Under the pieces are notes generated by a model that searched no databases, had not been told where the DNA came from, and worked only from the letters and a program-made list of their open reading frames with translations. The translations under genes were made by a program, and so were the position numbers. Below, in pieces: positions 10,667 through 20,002 of a DNA stretch of 64,000 nucleotides (within the stretch, counting starts at the first letter, position 1; the number at the start of each line of letters is the position of its first letter). The stretch lies in NCBI RefSeq assembly GCF_009762775.1, contig NZ_CP046401.1, positions 1,860,001 to 1,924,000 of the forward strand, given 5' to 3'. The DNA comes from Maribellus comscasis. Its GTDB lineage: Bacteria > Bacteroidota > Bacteroidia > Bacteroidales > Prolixibacteraceae.

Positions 10667-11902
10667 TTATTCAAATTCCGACTTCAGTATACCCAGCACA
10701 TTGTCGATGGTTTCTTCCTCAAAGTCGGTTCTTTTAATCAGTTCGTTACGCGGAATACTCAAGACATTTTTTGCGGTATCGCAACCAATGGCTTTTAATC
10801 CGTCTATTACCCAGTCTTCAATTTCGTCAGCAAATTCGTCGAGGTTTACATCTTCCTCGTCCTCTTCCATTTCGCGGTAAACATCAATTTCGTAACCGGT
10901 TAACTGGCTGGCAAGCCTGATATTCAAACCACCTTTACCAATTGCCAGAGAAACCTCTTCGGGTCTTAAATAAACCTCGGCTTTTTTATTATCTTCAATT
11001 ATTTTGATTGAATTAATTTTTGCCGGGTTCAGTGCTCTTTTTATAAAAAGCTGAACATTTGAAGAATAGTTAATTACGTCAATATTTTCGTTTCTCAATT
11101 CCCGGACAATTCCATGAATACGGGAACCTTTCATTCCCACGCATGCACCAACGGGATCAATTCTTTCATCGTAGGACTCAACGGCAACTTTCGCTCTTTC
11201 TCCCGGAACCCTTACTATTTTCTTAATGGTAATCAAACCATCAAAAATTTCAGGAATTTCCAGTTCAAACAAACGCTCAAGAAATACCGGCGCCGTCCGA
11301 GACAAAATAATCAACGGATTATTGTTTCGCAGCTCTACTTTGTATACAATAGCACGAACGGTGTCGCCTTTTCTAAAATAGTCAGACGGAATTTGTTCTC
11401 CTTTGGGAAGAATCAGTTCATTTCCCTCATCGTCGAGAATCAGGATTTCTTTTTTCCAAATCTGATAAACTTCTCCGGTAACAATGTCGCCGATTTTATT
11501 TTTGTATTTACCGTAAATATGATCCTTTTCAAGCTCGAGAATTTTACTTGCCAGGTTCTGGCGTAAGTTCAAGATGGCCCGACGCCCAAAATCCGCAAGT
11601 TTTACCTCATCAGTAACTTCTTCACCAACTTCATAGTCGTCATCTATTTTTAGTGCTTCAGTTAATGTTATCTGCAAATTCGGCTCTTCCAGTTCGTCGT
11701 CTGCAACAACCTCCCTGTTTCGCCAAATTTCAAAATCGCCCTTGTCAATGTTAATAATTACATCGAAGTTTTCATCAGTGCCAAACTGCCTGATCAGCAC
11801 ACTGCGAAAAACATCTTCAAGTACACTCATCATTGTAACCCGGTCAATGTTTTTCAACTCTTTGAATTCGGCAAAAGTATCAATCAGGTTAATATTTTCC
11901 AT
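10667..11902 (-). CDS. nusA: Transcription termination/antitermination factor NusA
   Basis: RNA polymerase-binding factor that modulates pausing, termination and antitermination. The 411 residues contain the N-terminal polymerase-binding domain (about 1-125), an S1 domain (about 130-200), two KH domains with the signatures VGACVGMKGSRIHGIVREL and VSLAIGKGGLNIRLASQLTG, and an acidic linker (MEEDEEDVNLDEFADEIEDW). A short helix-hairpin-helix C-terminus follows. The E. coli acidic repeats are absent, as is common in this phylum. It lies between rimP (11 bases upstream) and infB in the standard operon order. Confidence 0.96.
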   Translation of the reverse strand: MENINLIDTFAEFKELKNIDRVTMMSVLEDVFRSVLIRQFGTDENFDVIINIDKGDFEIWRNREVVADDELEEPNLQITLTEALKIDDDYEVGEEVTDEVKLADFGRRAILNLRQNLASKILELEKDHIYGKYKNKIGDIVTGEVYQIWKKEILILDDEGNELILPKGEQIPSDYFRKGDTVRAIVYKVELRNNNPLIILSRTAPVFLERLFELEIPEIFDGLITIKKIVRVPGERAKVAVESYDERIDPVGACVGMKGSRIHGIVRELRNENIDVINYSSNVQLFIKRALNPAKINSIKIIEDNKKAEVYLRPEEVSLAIGKGGLNIRLASQLTGYEIDVYREMEEDEEDVNLDEFADEIEDWVIDGLKAIGCDTAKNVLSIPRNELIKRTDFEEETIDNVLGILKSEFE

Positions 11903-11913
11903 CTTTCATCAGT

Positions 11914-12378
11914 TTATTTAAAAGTAATAACTGCTTTCGCACTTTTTATTTCGTTATATTTAATATTATGTTCCCGAACAACTAACTGTTTCTTTTTATG
12001 CCCTTCTACTTTTTCGCGTTTTGAAGTTTCCAGAATAATTTTATCATCATCAACTTCTTTCAGAACACCTTCAAAATGTTCACCTGTTTTTAAATCAACC
12101 TCGATTTCGCGATTTTGATATTTAATGTACTGCTGTCTCACTTTAAATCCTTCTGTCAAGCCGGGGGACGAAACCTGCAGTTCAAAATCTTCAACATCGC
12201 GATCGAGATTATGTTCCACGTTTCGGCTAATTTCAATACATTTTTCAATGGTCATCCCATCAAAGCTATCTACATACACATTGATAACATTACTCTTATT
12301 TACCGAAACATCAACAAGAAACATTTTCTCGTCTAATTTTTCTTCAACCAGTTTTATTACTTTTTCCTTATCAATCAT
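11914..12378 (-). CDS. rimP: Ribosome maturation factor RimP
   Basis: Assists 30S subunit assembly. The 154-residue protein has the typical N-terminal half with MFLVDVSVNKSNVINVYVDSFDGMTIEKCIEISRNVE and the sentence-like family motif LQVSSPGLTEGFKV near residues 67-80, then an SH3-like C-terminal domain. It is the first gene of rimP-nusA-infB. A -7 box on the minus strand lies at 12442-12449 and a leader hairpin at 12399-12415, between the presumed transcription start and the start codon. Confidence 0.94.
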   Translation of the reverse strand: MIDKEKVIKLVEEKLDEKMFLVDVSVNKSNVINVYVDSFDGMTIEKCIEISRNVEHNLDRDVEDFELQVSSPGLTEGFKVRQQYIKYQNREIEVDLKTGEHFEGVLKEVDDDKIILETSKREKVEGHKKKQLVVREHNIKYNEIKSAKAVITFK

Positions 12379-12398
12379 TCATTATTAGTAACAAAATA

Positions 12399-12415
12399 GG
12401 GAACCAGAGGTCCCC
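12399..12415 (-). promoter_or_regulatory. Hairpin in the rimP leader
   Basis: On the minus strand GGGGACC pairs with GGTTCCC (one G-T wobble) across a TCT loop. It ends 20 bases upstream of the rimP start codon and would sit in the 5' UTR if transcription starts from the -7 box at 12442-12449. It is not followed by a T tract, so it is not a terminator. A role in controlling translation or mRNA stability is inference. Confidence 0.4.
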
Positions 12416-12441
12416 TAAAGCAGGTTTTTCCAAAATCATCG

Positions 12442-12449
12442 CAAAAATA
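12442..12449 (-). promoter_or_regulatory. Bacteroidota -7 promoter box for rimP-nusA-infB
   Basis: The minus strand reads TATTTTTG, an exact match to TAnnTTTG, about 63 bases upstream of the rimP start. No convincing -33 TTTG was found at the usual spacing, so the call rests on the -7 element and position. Confidence 0.45.
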
Positions 12450-12648
12450 GTAAAATAATTGATTAATAAAAAAAATAGCAACACATATAAATTACTGATT
12501 TTAAAGAAATAATAATTCAATAAAAAGCAGTTTCCCAAGGGTAGTTCAATTCATTGTCAGCTGATTTTCCAGACCTTTGTGTATTAAAAGGATACATTTC
12601 CTGATTTACGAAAGTTTTGTACTTTTATCACTCAAGAAGAAACGATTT

Positions 12649-13905
12649 GTGAACTCTTTTCAAATAAATAAGAAAAAAATCATTAACGATCCTGTCTTTG
12701 GTTTTATAAACATTCAATCGGAGCTGGTTTTCGACCTGATAGAACATCCTTTTTTTCAGCGTTTGCGAAGGATAAAACAACTTGGTCTTTCGTTTTTGGT
12801 TTTCCCTGGCGCAAACCATACGCGCTTTGAACATGCTTTAGGTGCGGTACATCTGATGAGGCAGGCTATTTCCGTACTTCAACTAAAAGGCCATAATATA
12901 AGCCCCCGGGAGGCTGAGGCTGTTACTGTTGCCATTTTGCTTCACGACATAGGACATGCACCTTTCTCACATGTTTTGGAAAACACACTGGTTGAAATTC
13001 CGCATGAAGAGATATCTCTTTTGTTAATGGAACAGTTAAACCTCGAATTTAACGGAAAACTTGATTTGACCATTGAGATTTTCAAAAATCAGTATAAAAA
13101 GAAGTTTTTGCATCAATTGGTAGCCAGTCAGCTCGATATGGACAGACTGGATTACCTTAGCCGCGACAGTTTCTTTACCGGAGTAACAGAAGGCCAGGTC
13201 GGGATAGAACGCATCATAAAGATGCTGAATGTTGTTGATGATCAACTTGTAGTAGATGTAAAAGCCATCTATTCGATTGAAAAATTCCTGATTGCCCGCC
13301 GATTGATGTACTGGCAGGTTTATTTACACAAAACAGTTGTGTCTGCGGAGTTTCTTTTAATAAATGTACTGAAAAGAGCCAAAGAACTGGCCGCTGCCGG
13401 TAAACCAATTTTTGCTACACCTACACTCAATGTCTTTTTGAATAACAGTTTTTCAAGCGATGATTTTATTGAAAACAAGTCTGTTTTAGGGAAAAATATA
13501 TTACACTGGTATACTTTACTTGATGATAACGATATTTTAACATCGGTAAAAGAATGGCAATACCACCCCGATTTGGTACTCTCAACGCTGGCCGACAGTA
13601 TTACCAACCGGAAATTGTTTAAAACAAAAATGAAGACAAAACCTGTTTCAAAAACATGGAAAGAAAAAATGCTGAAAGGGATTTCAGAAAACATAAGCGG
13701 TGACAAAAATTTAGCACCTTATTTTTTGATCACCGGAGAAATAACCAACAACGCCCTTAACCGCGACAGCGAAAACATTCTTATCCTGTTTAAGAACGGA
13801 AAAGTGAAAGATATTCGAAAAGCTTCCGATATTAATTTAACAGCACTTACCAAAACCGTGAGGAAATATTTTGCCTGTTATCCCAAAGAATTGGACTTTT
13901 ATTAG
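12649..13905 (+). CDS. HD-domain phosphohydrolase (dNTPase-like)
   Basis: A metal-dependent HD-superfamily hydrolase resembling the SAMHD1/YdhJ-type dNTP triphosphohydrolases. Seen: NHTRFEHALGAVHLM, the HD pair in AILLHDIGHAPFSH, and the last metal ligand in ASQLDMDRLDYLSRD. The body is about 418 residues, normal for the family. The frame opens at ATG 12577, but the first 24 residues are not family-like. I prefer the GTG at 12649, just before FQINKKKIINDPVFGF, where relatives begin; the exact start is uncertain. It precedes the lpx genes, a common arrangement in this phylum, and lpxD has its own promoter inside the end of this gene. Confidence 0.85.
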   Translation: MNSFQINKKKIINDPVFGFINIQSELVFDLIEHPFFQRLRRIKQLGLSFLVFPGANHTRFEHALGAVHLMRQAISVLQLKGHNISPREAEAVTVAILLHDIGHAPFSHVLENTLVEIPHEEISLLLMEQLNLEFNGKLDLTIEIFKNQYKKKFLHQLVASQLDMDRLDYLSRDSFFTGVTEGQVGIERIIKMLNVVDDQLVVDVKAIYSIEKFLIARRLMYWQVYLHKTVVSAEFLLINVLKRAKELAAAGKPIFATPTLNVFLNNSFSSDDFIENKSVLGKNILHWYTLLDDNDILTSVKEWQYHPDLVLSTLADSITNRKLFKTKMKTKPVSKTWKEKMLKGISENISGDKNLAPYFLITGEITNNALNRDSENILILFKNGKVKDIRKASDINLTALTKTVRKYFACYPKELDFY

Positions 13906-13921
13906 TTAAAACCTATATTTG
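13891..13921 (+). promoter_or_regulatory. Promoter for the lpxD-lpxC/fabZ-lpxA operon
   Basis: TTG at 13891-13893, a 20-base spacer, and TATATTTG at 13914-13921 fit the Bacteroidota primary-sigma consensus (-33 TTTG, -7 TAnnTTTG). It overlaps the end of the HD gene and is 21 bases from the lpxD start, which implies a very short leader. Confidence 0.7.
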
Positions 13922-13942
13922 CAACGCCAAAATAAAAAATGA

Positions 13943-14983
13943 ATGGAATTTAAAGCTACAGACATTGCAGCATTTCTCAACGGAGAAGTTGTTGGAAATG
14001 AAGATGTCAAAGTTTTCAATGTATCAAAAATAGAGGAAGGTAAGCCGGGAACTCTTGCATTTCTTGCCAATTTGAAATACGAACATTATATATATGTAAC
14101 CAAAGCTTCAATTGTTTTGGTAAATAAAACGTTTGAACCCCGAAAAGAGATTTCTGCAACACTTATTAAAGTTGACGATGCTTATCAGGCGTTTGCTTCG
14201 CTGCTTGAGTTAGTTCAACAGGCAAAATCCACTCAAAAAACCGGCGTTGAAAATCCCAGTTTTATCCACGAAACCGCTTCGGTAGGAAATGATATTTATC
14301 TTGGTGCTTTTGCCTACATAGGTAAAAATTCAAAAATAGGTGACAACGTAAAAATTTATCCCCAGGCTTTTGTAGGCGACAATGTAACTATCGGCGACAA
14401 TTGTATTATCTACGCCGGTGTAAAAATATACGACGATTGTAAAATAGGAAACCAATGTATTCTGCACGCGGGATGTGTTATTGGTTCTGATGGATTTGGA
14501 TTTGCTCCTCAACCCGATGGAACGTACAATAAAATTCCCCAACTGGGCAACGTTATCCTCGAAGATAATGTTGAAATAGGGGCAAACACAACAATAGACT
14601 GTGGAACAATGGAGTCGACAATTATCCGCAAAGGTGTAAAACTGGATAATCTGGTTCAGGTTGCCCACAATTGCGAAATCGGAGAAAATACAGTTATTGC
14701 GGCTCAGGCAGGAATGGCCGGAACGACAAAAATTGGCAAGAACTGCAGACTGGGAGGACAAGTTGGATTGGCCGGCCATTTAACCATCGGGAATAATGTA
14801 CAAATTGGAGCCCAATCCGGATTATCTTCGTCGGTAAAAGACAACGAGACTTTACTTATGACACCGGCTTTTAATATAAAAGATGCCGTAAAATCAGCCA
14901 TTATATTTAAAAAGCTTCCTGAATTGAGAGAGGATGTTATTCAACTAAAAAGAGAGGTGAAATCACTGAAGGAAAATAAATAG
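13943..14983 (+). CDS. lpxD: UDP-3-O-acylglucosamine N-acyltransferase LpxD
   Basis: Adds the second hydroxyacyl chain, on the N2 position, during lipid A synthesis. The 346 residues comprise an N-terminal uridine-binding domain (about 1-100), a left-handed beta-helix of hexapeptide repeats (for example [22 protein letters not shown]) and the catalytic-histidine segment [20 protein letters not shown] short C-terminal helix ends in [12 protein letters not shown]. An upstream ATG at 13939 is out of frame, so ATG 13943 is used. lpxC/fabZ begins about 20 bases downstream. Confidence 0.96.
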   Translation: MEFKATDIAAFLNGEVVGNEDVKVFNVSKIEEGKPGTLAFLANLKYEHYIYVTKASIVLVNKTFEPRKEISATLIKVDDAYQAFASLLELVQQAKSTQKTGVENPSFIHETASVGNDIYLGAFAYIGKNSKIGDNVKIYPQAFVGDNVTIGDNCIIYAGVKIYDDCKIGNQCILHAGCVIGSDGFGFAPQPDGTYNKIPQLGNVILEDNVEIGANTTIDCGTMESTIIRKGVKLDNLVQVAHNCEIGENTVIAAQAGMAGTTKIGKNCRLGGQVGLAGHLTIGNNVQIGAQSGLSSSVKDNETLLMTPAFNIKDAVKSAIIFKKLPELREDVIQLKREVKSLKENK

Positions 14984-15004
14984 TTTCTACTAAGAGAACT
15001 TGGC

Positions 15005-16399
15005 ATGACAGTAAAACAAAAAACACTATTAAATTCATTTGAAATAAAGGGTGTAGGTTTACACACCGGTGTAAATGTCACCATGAATTTCCTCCCCGCA
15101 CCTGAAAATCACGGATTTAAATTCAAACGAACCGATCTTGAAAGTCAACCGGTAATTGATGCCGATGTAGATTTGGTTATTGATACATCCAGAGGAACCC
15201 TGCTTGAAAAAGACGGAGCAAGAATTGGCACAATAGAACACGCTTTGGCTGCTTTAATCGGGATGGATCTTGACAACGTACTTATTGAAGTTGATAATGA
15301 AGAGGCACCAATAATTGACGGCAGTTCAAAATACTTTACCGAAGCTATAGAAAAAGCTGGAATTGTTGAACAAAACGCTGAACGGGAATACTTTGAAATA
15401 AAGGATAAAATTGAAATCTATGATGAAAAATCGGATTCAACAATCGTAGCATTGCCCGATGACAGCTACCGGTTAAATATTATGATTTCTTTCAAGTCGA
15501 ATGTTTTAAACAATCAGTTTGCAACACTGGAAAACATTGCAGATTTTAAAACAGAAATTGCCAGTTGTCGTACTTTTGTTTTTCTGCACGAACTTGAAAT
15601 ACTGATGAGTCAAAACCTGATTAAGGGGGGAGAATTGGACAATGCAATTGTTATCATTGATAAAGAAGTTAGCCAGCAGGAACTCGACCGCCTGGCCGAT
15701 CTTTTCAGCCATGAGAGAGTTGAAATAAAACCACAGGGAATTTTAAACAATCTTGATTTACATTTTGATAACGAATGCGCCAGACACAAATTACTGGACG
15801 TAATTGGAGACCTGGCCCTGTGTGGGAAACACATTAAAGGTAGAATTATCGCAACAAAACCGGGACACAGGCCAAATACCATATTTGCAAAAAAATTAAA
15901 ACAAGCATATAAACAAACACTTGAGAATGCTCCGGACTACGATCCCAATCTGCCGCCTTTAATGGATGTGAACCAAATTAAAGAATTTCTGCCACATCGT
16001 TACCCTTTTTTAATGGTAGATAAGATAATTTCGGTGACTGAGGATGAAGTGATAGGGGTTAAAAGTGTTTCGGTAAATGAACCTTTTTTTCAGGGGCATT
16101 TTCCTGATGAGCCGGTTATGCCCGGAGTTTTGCTTGTTGAAGCAATGGCACAGACCGGAGGATTACTGGTTTTAAGCAGGTTAGAAGGAAAACACTCGAC
16201 TTATTTTATCCGTATCGACAATGTTAAATTCCGTAAAAAAGTTGTACCCGGAGACACTTTGATTTTCAAATTAAATTTAAATTCGCCGATCCGAAGAGGT
16301 ATAGCAAATATGAAAGGAATAACCTACGTAGGAAATAAAGTTGTGGCTGAAGGTGAATTTATGGCTCAATTAATAAAACAGACAGAAAAAGAAAACTAA
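15005..16399 (+). CDS. lpxC-fabZ: Bifunctional LpxC deacetylase / FabZ 3-hydroxyacyl-ACP dehydratase
   Basis: A fusion characteristic of Bacteroidota. The N-terminal ~305 residues are LpxC (UDP-3-O-acyl-GlcNAc deacetylase): TLLNSFEIKGVGLHTG, the zinc-site histidine in ARIGTIEHALAAL, and HKLLDVIGDLALCG. The last ~145 residues are FabZ: FLPHRYPFLMVDKI with the catalytic His, and GHFPDEPVMPGVLLVEAMAQ with the catalytic Glu. LpxC commits the pathway to lipid A while FabZ serves fatty acid elongation, so the fusion couples their dosage. It lies between lpxD and lpxA with gaps of about 20 bases. Confidence 0.97.
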   Translation: MTVKQKTLLNSFEIKGVGLHTGVNVTMNFLPAPENHGFKFKRTDLESQPVIDADVDLVIDTSRGTLLEKDGARIGTIEHALAALIGMDLDNVLIEVDNEEAPIIDGSSKYFTEAIEKAGIVEQNAEREYFEIKDKIEIYDEKSDSTIVALPDDSYRLNIMISFKSNVLNNQFATLENIADFKTEIASCRTFVFLHELEILMSQNLIKGGELDNAIVIIDKEVSQQELDRLADLFSHERVEIKPQGILNNLDLHFDNECARHKLLDVIGDLALCGKHIKGRIIATKPGHRPNTIFAKKLKQAYKQTLENAPDYDPNLPPLMDVNQIKEFLPHRYPFLMVDKIISVTEDEVIGVKSVSVNEPFFQGHFPDEPVMPGVLLVEAMAQTGGLLVLSRLEGKHSTYFIRIDNVKFRKKVVPGDTLIFKLNLNSPIRRGIANMKGITYVGNKVVAEGEFMAQLIKQTEKEN

Positions 16400-16418
16400 T
16401 ACTTTTAGAAAATAAATT

Positions 16419-17201
16419 ATGAAACAACCGTTAGCATACGTACACCCTGATGCAAAAGTTGCAGACAATGTTGTAATCGAACCATTTGTTTCCATCGATC
16501 ATGATGTGGAAATTGGTGAAGGAACCAGGATCGGCTCCAGCGTTACAATACTCCCCGGTACAAGAATTGGAAAAAACTGCAACATTTTTCCGGGAGCTGT
16601 AATCGGTGCCATCCCTCAGGATTTAAAATTCAGAGGAGAATATACAACCGTGGAAATCGGCGACAATAATACCATTCGTGAAATGGTTACTATTAACCGG
16701 GGAACTGCCTCAAAAGGCAAAACGGTACTCGGGAATAATAACCTGATTATGGCTTATGTACACATCGCACACGATTGTTTTCTAGGAAATAATATAATCC
16801 TTGGTAACAATACCAATATGGCCGGAGAAGTTATTGTCGACGACTGGGCTATTATCTCCGGGATGACTGGTATTCATCAATTTTGCAGAATTGGTTCCCA
16901 CGTAATGATTGGTGGAGGATCGTTGGTTCGAAAAGATGTACCTCCTTTTATTAAAGCCGGCAGGGAACCTTTGTCTTACGTTGGTATAAACTCCATCGGC
17001 TTACGTCGGCGTCAATATAACAATGAAAAAATTCGTGAAATCCAGGACATTTACCGGTATATCTACCAAAAAGGGCTAAACACTTCGCAGGCTGCTGAAA
17101 TTATTGAAGCAGAAATGCCGGCCTCTACTGAACGTGATGAGATATTACTGTTTGTAAAAGATTCAAAACGCGGAATTATCCGGGGATATTATCCGGATTA
17201 A
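16419..17201 (+). CDS. lpxA: UDP-N-acetylglucosamine acyltransferase LpxA
   Basis: First acyltransferase of lipid A synthesis, a trimeric left-handed beta-helix enzyme. The 260 residues show hexapeptide repeats (VEIGEGTRIGSSVTILPGTRIGKN), the motif AVIGAIPQDLKF, the catalytic-histidine region MAYVHIAHDCFLGNN, and the C-terminal helices YVGINSIGLRRRQYNNEKI. Length and order are standard. A terminator at 17223-17255 follows and also reaches the end of the convergent thiL gene. Confidence 0.97.
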   Translation: MKQPLAYVHPDAKVADNVVIEPFVSIDHDVEIGEGTRIGSSVTILPGTRIGKNCNIFPGAVIGAIPQDLKFRGEYTTVEIGDNNTIREMVTINRGTASKGKTVLGNNNLIMAYVHIAHDCFLGNNIILGNNTNMAGEVIVDDWAIISGMTGIHQFCRIGSHVMIGGGSLVRKDVPPFIKAGREPLSYVGINSIGLRRRQYNNEKIREIQDIYRYIYQKGLNTSQAAEIIEAEMPASTERDEILLFVKDSKRGIIRGYYPD

Positions 17202-17222
17202 ATTCAACAAAATATTCTGAAG

Positions 17223-17255
17223 AATGCTGCTCCTCCGGAGTGGCATTTTTATTTT
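17223..17255 (+). terminator. Terminator after lpxA
   Basis: AATGCTGCTCC (17223-17233) pairs with GGAGTGGCATT (17237-17247) through 11 pairs including two wobbles, with a TCC loop and then TTTATTTT. The T tract overlaps the last codons of convergent thiL. Confidence 0.8.
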
Positions 17256-18283
17256 CCATGATTCCATCCCTGTGCCTCTAACGGAACAGCCGAACCTGCA
17301 TTTGTTATTAAATTGGTACCCTCTGAAACATTCGTCATGTGCCCAATTACTGTAAAATCCGGATCATTTTTAATCTTTTCATAATCTTCGATCGAAATTG
17401 TAAACAGCAACTCATAATCTTCCCCCCCGTTTAACGCAGCAACCAAAGGATTAATACTTAATTCCTCAGCCATCTTTTTAGTTTGAAAATCCATAGGAAT
17501 TTTATCTTCATACAGATTACAACCGGTATTTGAATTTTTACACAAATGCATTATTTCCGATGAGAGGCCATCAGAAATGTCAATCATAGAGGTAGGTTTA
17601 ATTCCAATTTTTTTGAATGCAGCGACAATATCGCCACGAGCTTCCGGTTTTAACTGCCGTTCTAAAATATAATCGTAACCCTGCAACTGAGGCTGCATAT
17701 TTTCATTCACTTTAAAAACCTCATTTTCTCTTTCCAGTAATTGTAACCCCATATATGCCCCGCCCAAATCGCCGGTAACACAAAGCAAGTCATTTGGTTT
17801 TGCACCACTCCGGTAAACCAGGTTTTCTTTTTCTGTTTCGCCAATAACAGTTACACTTAAAGTCAATCCGGTTAATGAACTTGTGGTATCTCCCCCAACC
17901 AAATCAACTCCATACTTCTCGCAAGCCAAATGTACTCCGGAATACAATTCCTCTACCGCTTCTACCGAAAATTTAGTTGAAAGAGCAATATTTACCACAA
18001 TTTGACGAGGAACAGCATTCATGGCAAAAATATCAGAAAGATTTACAACTACAGACTTGTATCCCAAATGCTTCAACGGAACATACATCAAATTAAAATG
18101 AATCCCCTCAGTGAGCAAATCAGATGAAACAACTACCTGCTTGTTTTTGAAATCCAGTACAGCGGCGTCATCGCCAACACCTTTCAAAGTGCTTTCATTT
18201 TTAATCTGAATATTTTTTGTTAGCCTTTCAATCAATCCGAACTCTCCAACTTCAGAAATCTGGGTCTGCTTTTCGTTTTTCAT
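17249..18283 (-). CDS. thiL: Thiamine-monophosphate kinase ThiL
   Basis: Phosphorylates thiamine monophosphate to the active diphosphate. It belongs to the PurM/HypE ATP-binding family. The 344 residues show FGLIERLTKNI near the start, the metal-binding motif GVGDDAAVLDF, then DLVGGDTTSS, LLCVTGDLGGAYMGL, SMIDISDGLSSEIMHL and LNGGEDYELLFT, all diagnostic. It stands alone, facing lpxA at its 3' end and divergent from sufB. No thi biosynthesis gene or TPP riboswitch was seen nearby. Confidence 0.95.
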   Translation of the reverse strand: MKNEKQTQISEVGEFGLIERLTKNIQIKNESTLKGVGDDAAVLDFKNKQVVVSSDLLTEGIHFNLMYVPLKHLGYKSVVVNLSDIFAMNAVPRQIVVNIALSTKFSVEAVEELYSGVHLACEKYGVDLVGGDTTSSLTGLTLSVTVIGETEKENLVYRSGAKPNDLLCVTGDLGGAYMGLQLLERENEVFKVNENMQPQLQGYDYILERQLKPEARGDIVAAFKKIGIKPTSMIDISDGLSSEIMHLCKNSNTGCNLYEDKIPMDFQTKKMAEELSINPLVAALNGGEDYELLFTISIEDYEKIKNDPDFTVIGHMTNVSEGTNLITNAGSAVPLEAQGWNHGK

Positions 18284-18419
18284 CTAATATAACAATACTA
18301 AATAATTAATATAAATACCTGTATAAGCTACTGTCTTCAATATTCCTACTTCTCTGTTAATTAAAGACAAAAAGGTATTATTTATTTTACTTCTTCGGAC
18401 AAAATTACCTATAGTTTTA

Positions 18420-18427
18420 TATCTTTG
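18420..18427 (+). promoter_or_regulatory. -7 promoter box upstream of sufB
   Basis: TATCTTTG is an exact TAnnTTTG match, 60 bases before the sufB start in the 204-base thiL-sufB divergent spacer. A good -33 element was not identified. No IscR or Fur-like operator was recognised. Confidence 0.55.
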
Positions 18428-18487
18428 CAATTAATTTTTAAACAGTCCAATTAAGCTGTTGTTATATAGAAAAGAAAACTTAAAAGG

Positions 18488-19933
18488 ATGGTAGAACAAG
18501 ATAAAATATTAAACGAGGTTACTCAAAGCGAATACAAATACGGATTTGTAACTGAAATAGATACTGACATCATCGATAAAGGTCTGAATGAGGACGTTGT
18601 CCGAACCATTTGGAAAAAGAAAAATGAGCCTGAATTTATGCTGGGATTTCGTTTGGAAGCTTTTCGTAAATGGCAAAAAATGAAAATGCCAAACTGGGCT
18701 TATCTGAAAGTCCCGCCAATTGATTTTCAGGAGATCAGTTATTATGCTGCACCAAAGAAAAAACCTCAGTACGAGAGCCTTGATGAAGTGGACCCGGAAT
18801 TACTCGAAACATTCAACAAATTGGGAATTCCGTTGGAAGAACAAAAACATTTAGCCGGTGTTGCAGTCGACGCAGTAATAGATAGCGTGTCGGTTAAAAC
18901 GACTTTTAAAGAGACATTGGCGGAACAGGGAATTATTTTCTGTTCGTTTAGTGAAGCTGTTCAGGAACATCCGGATTTAGTTCAAAAATATTTGGGACAG
19001 GCGGTGCCGGTTGCCGACAATTATTTTGCAGCGCTAAACTCAGCCGTTTTTAGCGATGGATCATTTTGCTACATCCCGAAAGGCGTAAAATGCCCGATGG
19101 AATTATCGACTTATTTTAGAATAAATGCGGCAAATACAGGTCAGTTTGAACGCACATTAATTGTTGCTGACGATGACAGCTACGTAAGTTACCTGGAAGG
19201 TTGTACCGCACCGATGCGGGATGAAAACCAGTTACATGCTGCAGTTGTAGAAATTATCGCGTTAGATCGGGCCGAAGTAAAATATTCAACCGTTCAGAAT
19301 TGGTATCCGGGAGATAAAAACGGGAAAGGTGGAATTTACAATTTTGTAACAAAACGTGGTATTTGCCGCGGTGTTTCCTCTAAAATTAGCTGGACTCAGG
19401 TCGAAACCGGTTCCGCAATTACCTGGAAATACCCAAGTTGTATTTTAATGGGTGATAACTCTATTGGTGAGTTTAATTCTGTAGCCGTAACCAACAACCA
19501 TCAACAGGCTGATACCGGTTCCAAAATGATACACATCGGCAAAAACACAAAAAGTACCATTATTTCAAAAGGTATATCGGCGGGTAAAAGCGATAACTCC
19601 TACCGGGGCCTCGTAAAAGTTTTGCCGGGAGCAATTAACTCAAGAAACTTTTCTCAATGTGATTCGCTGTTGTTAAACGATACGTGTGGTGCACATACAT
19701 TTCCTTACATCGAGGTAGGCAACAAATCTTCGATTGTTGAACACGAAGCAACCACCTCAAAAATAGGGGAAGACCAGATTTTCTATTGCAACCAGCGCGG
19801 AATAGATACGGAAAAAGCCATCGGTATGATTGTAAACGGTTATGCAAAGGAAGTATTAAACAAACTCCCGATGGAATTTGCAGTTGAAGCACAAAAGCTT
19901 CTGCAAATCAGTTTAGAAGGAAGTGTTGGATAA
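18488..19933 (+). CDS. sufB: Fe-S cluster assembly scaffold subunit SufB
   Basis: Core of the SufBCD scaffold that builds Fe-S clusters. The 481-residue length is standard. Recognisable segments include [69 protein letters not shown], and the C-terminal beta-helix ending with [29 protein letters not shown]. It is first in sufB-sufC-sufD-sufS. The weak AAAAGG before the ATG is the only ribosome-binding-like signal. Confidence 0.97.
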   Translation: MVEQDKILNEVTQSEYKYGFVTEIDTDIIDKGLNEDVVRTIWKKKNEPEFMLGFRLEAFRKWQKMKMPNWAYLKVPPIDFQEISYYAAPKKKPQYESLDEVDPELLETFNKLGIPLEEQKHLAGVAVDAVIDSVSVKTTFKETLAEQGIIFCSFSEAVQEHPDLVQKYLGQAVPVADNYFAALNSAVFSDGSFCYIPKGVKCPMELSTYFRINAANTGQFERTLIVADDDSYVSYLEGCTAPMRDENQLHAAVVEIIALDRAEVKYSTVQNWYPGDKNGKGGIYNFVTKRGICRGVSSKISWTQVETGSAITWKYPSCILMGDNSIGEFNSVAVTNNHQQADTGSKMIHIGKNTKSTIISKGISAGKSDNSYRGLVKVLPGAINSRNFSQCDSLLLNDTCGAHTFPYIEVGNKSSIVEHEATTSKIGEDQIFYCNQRGIDTEKAIGMIVNGYAKEVLNKLPMEFAVEAQKLLQISLEGSVG

Positions 19934-20002
19934 AAGTTCAGAAAAAAATAATCAATGTCAAACAGGTGATGAAAAAATTCATCCCAAAATCTCAATAATA
20001 AA

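Noticed and set aside
11114-11566. A 150-residue plus-strand frame opposite nusA
   Set aside because: It lies wholly antisense to a clear NusA S1/KH region and has no recognisable domain or promoter.
17220-18490. TPP riboswitch for thiL
   Set aside because: No TPP-box-like core sequence was found upstream of thiL in the spacer shared with sufB.
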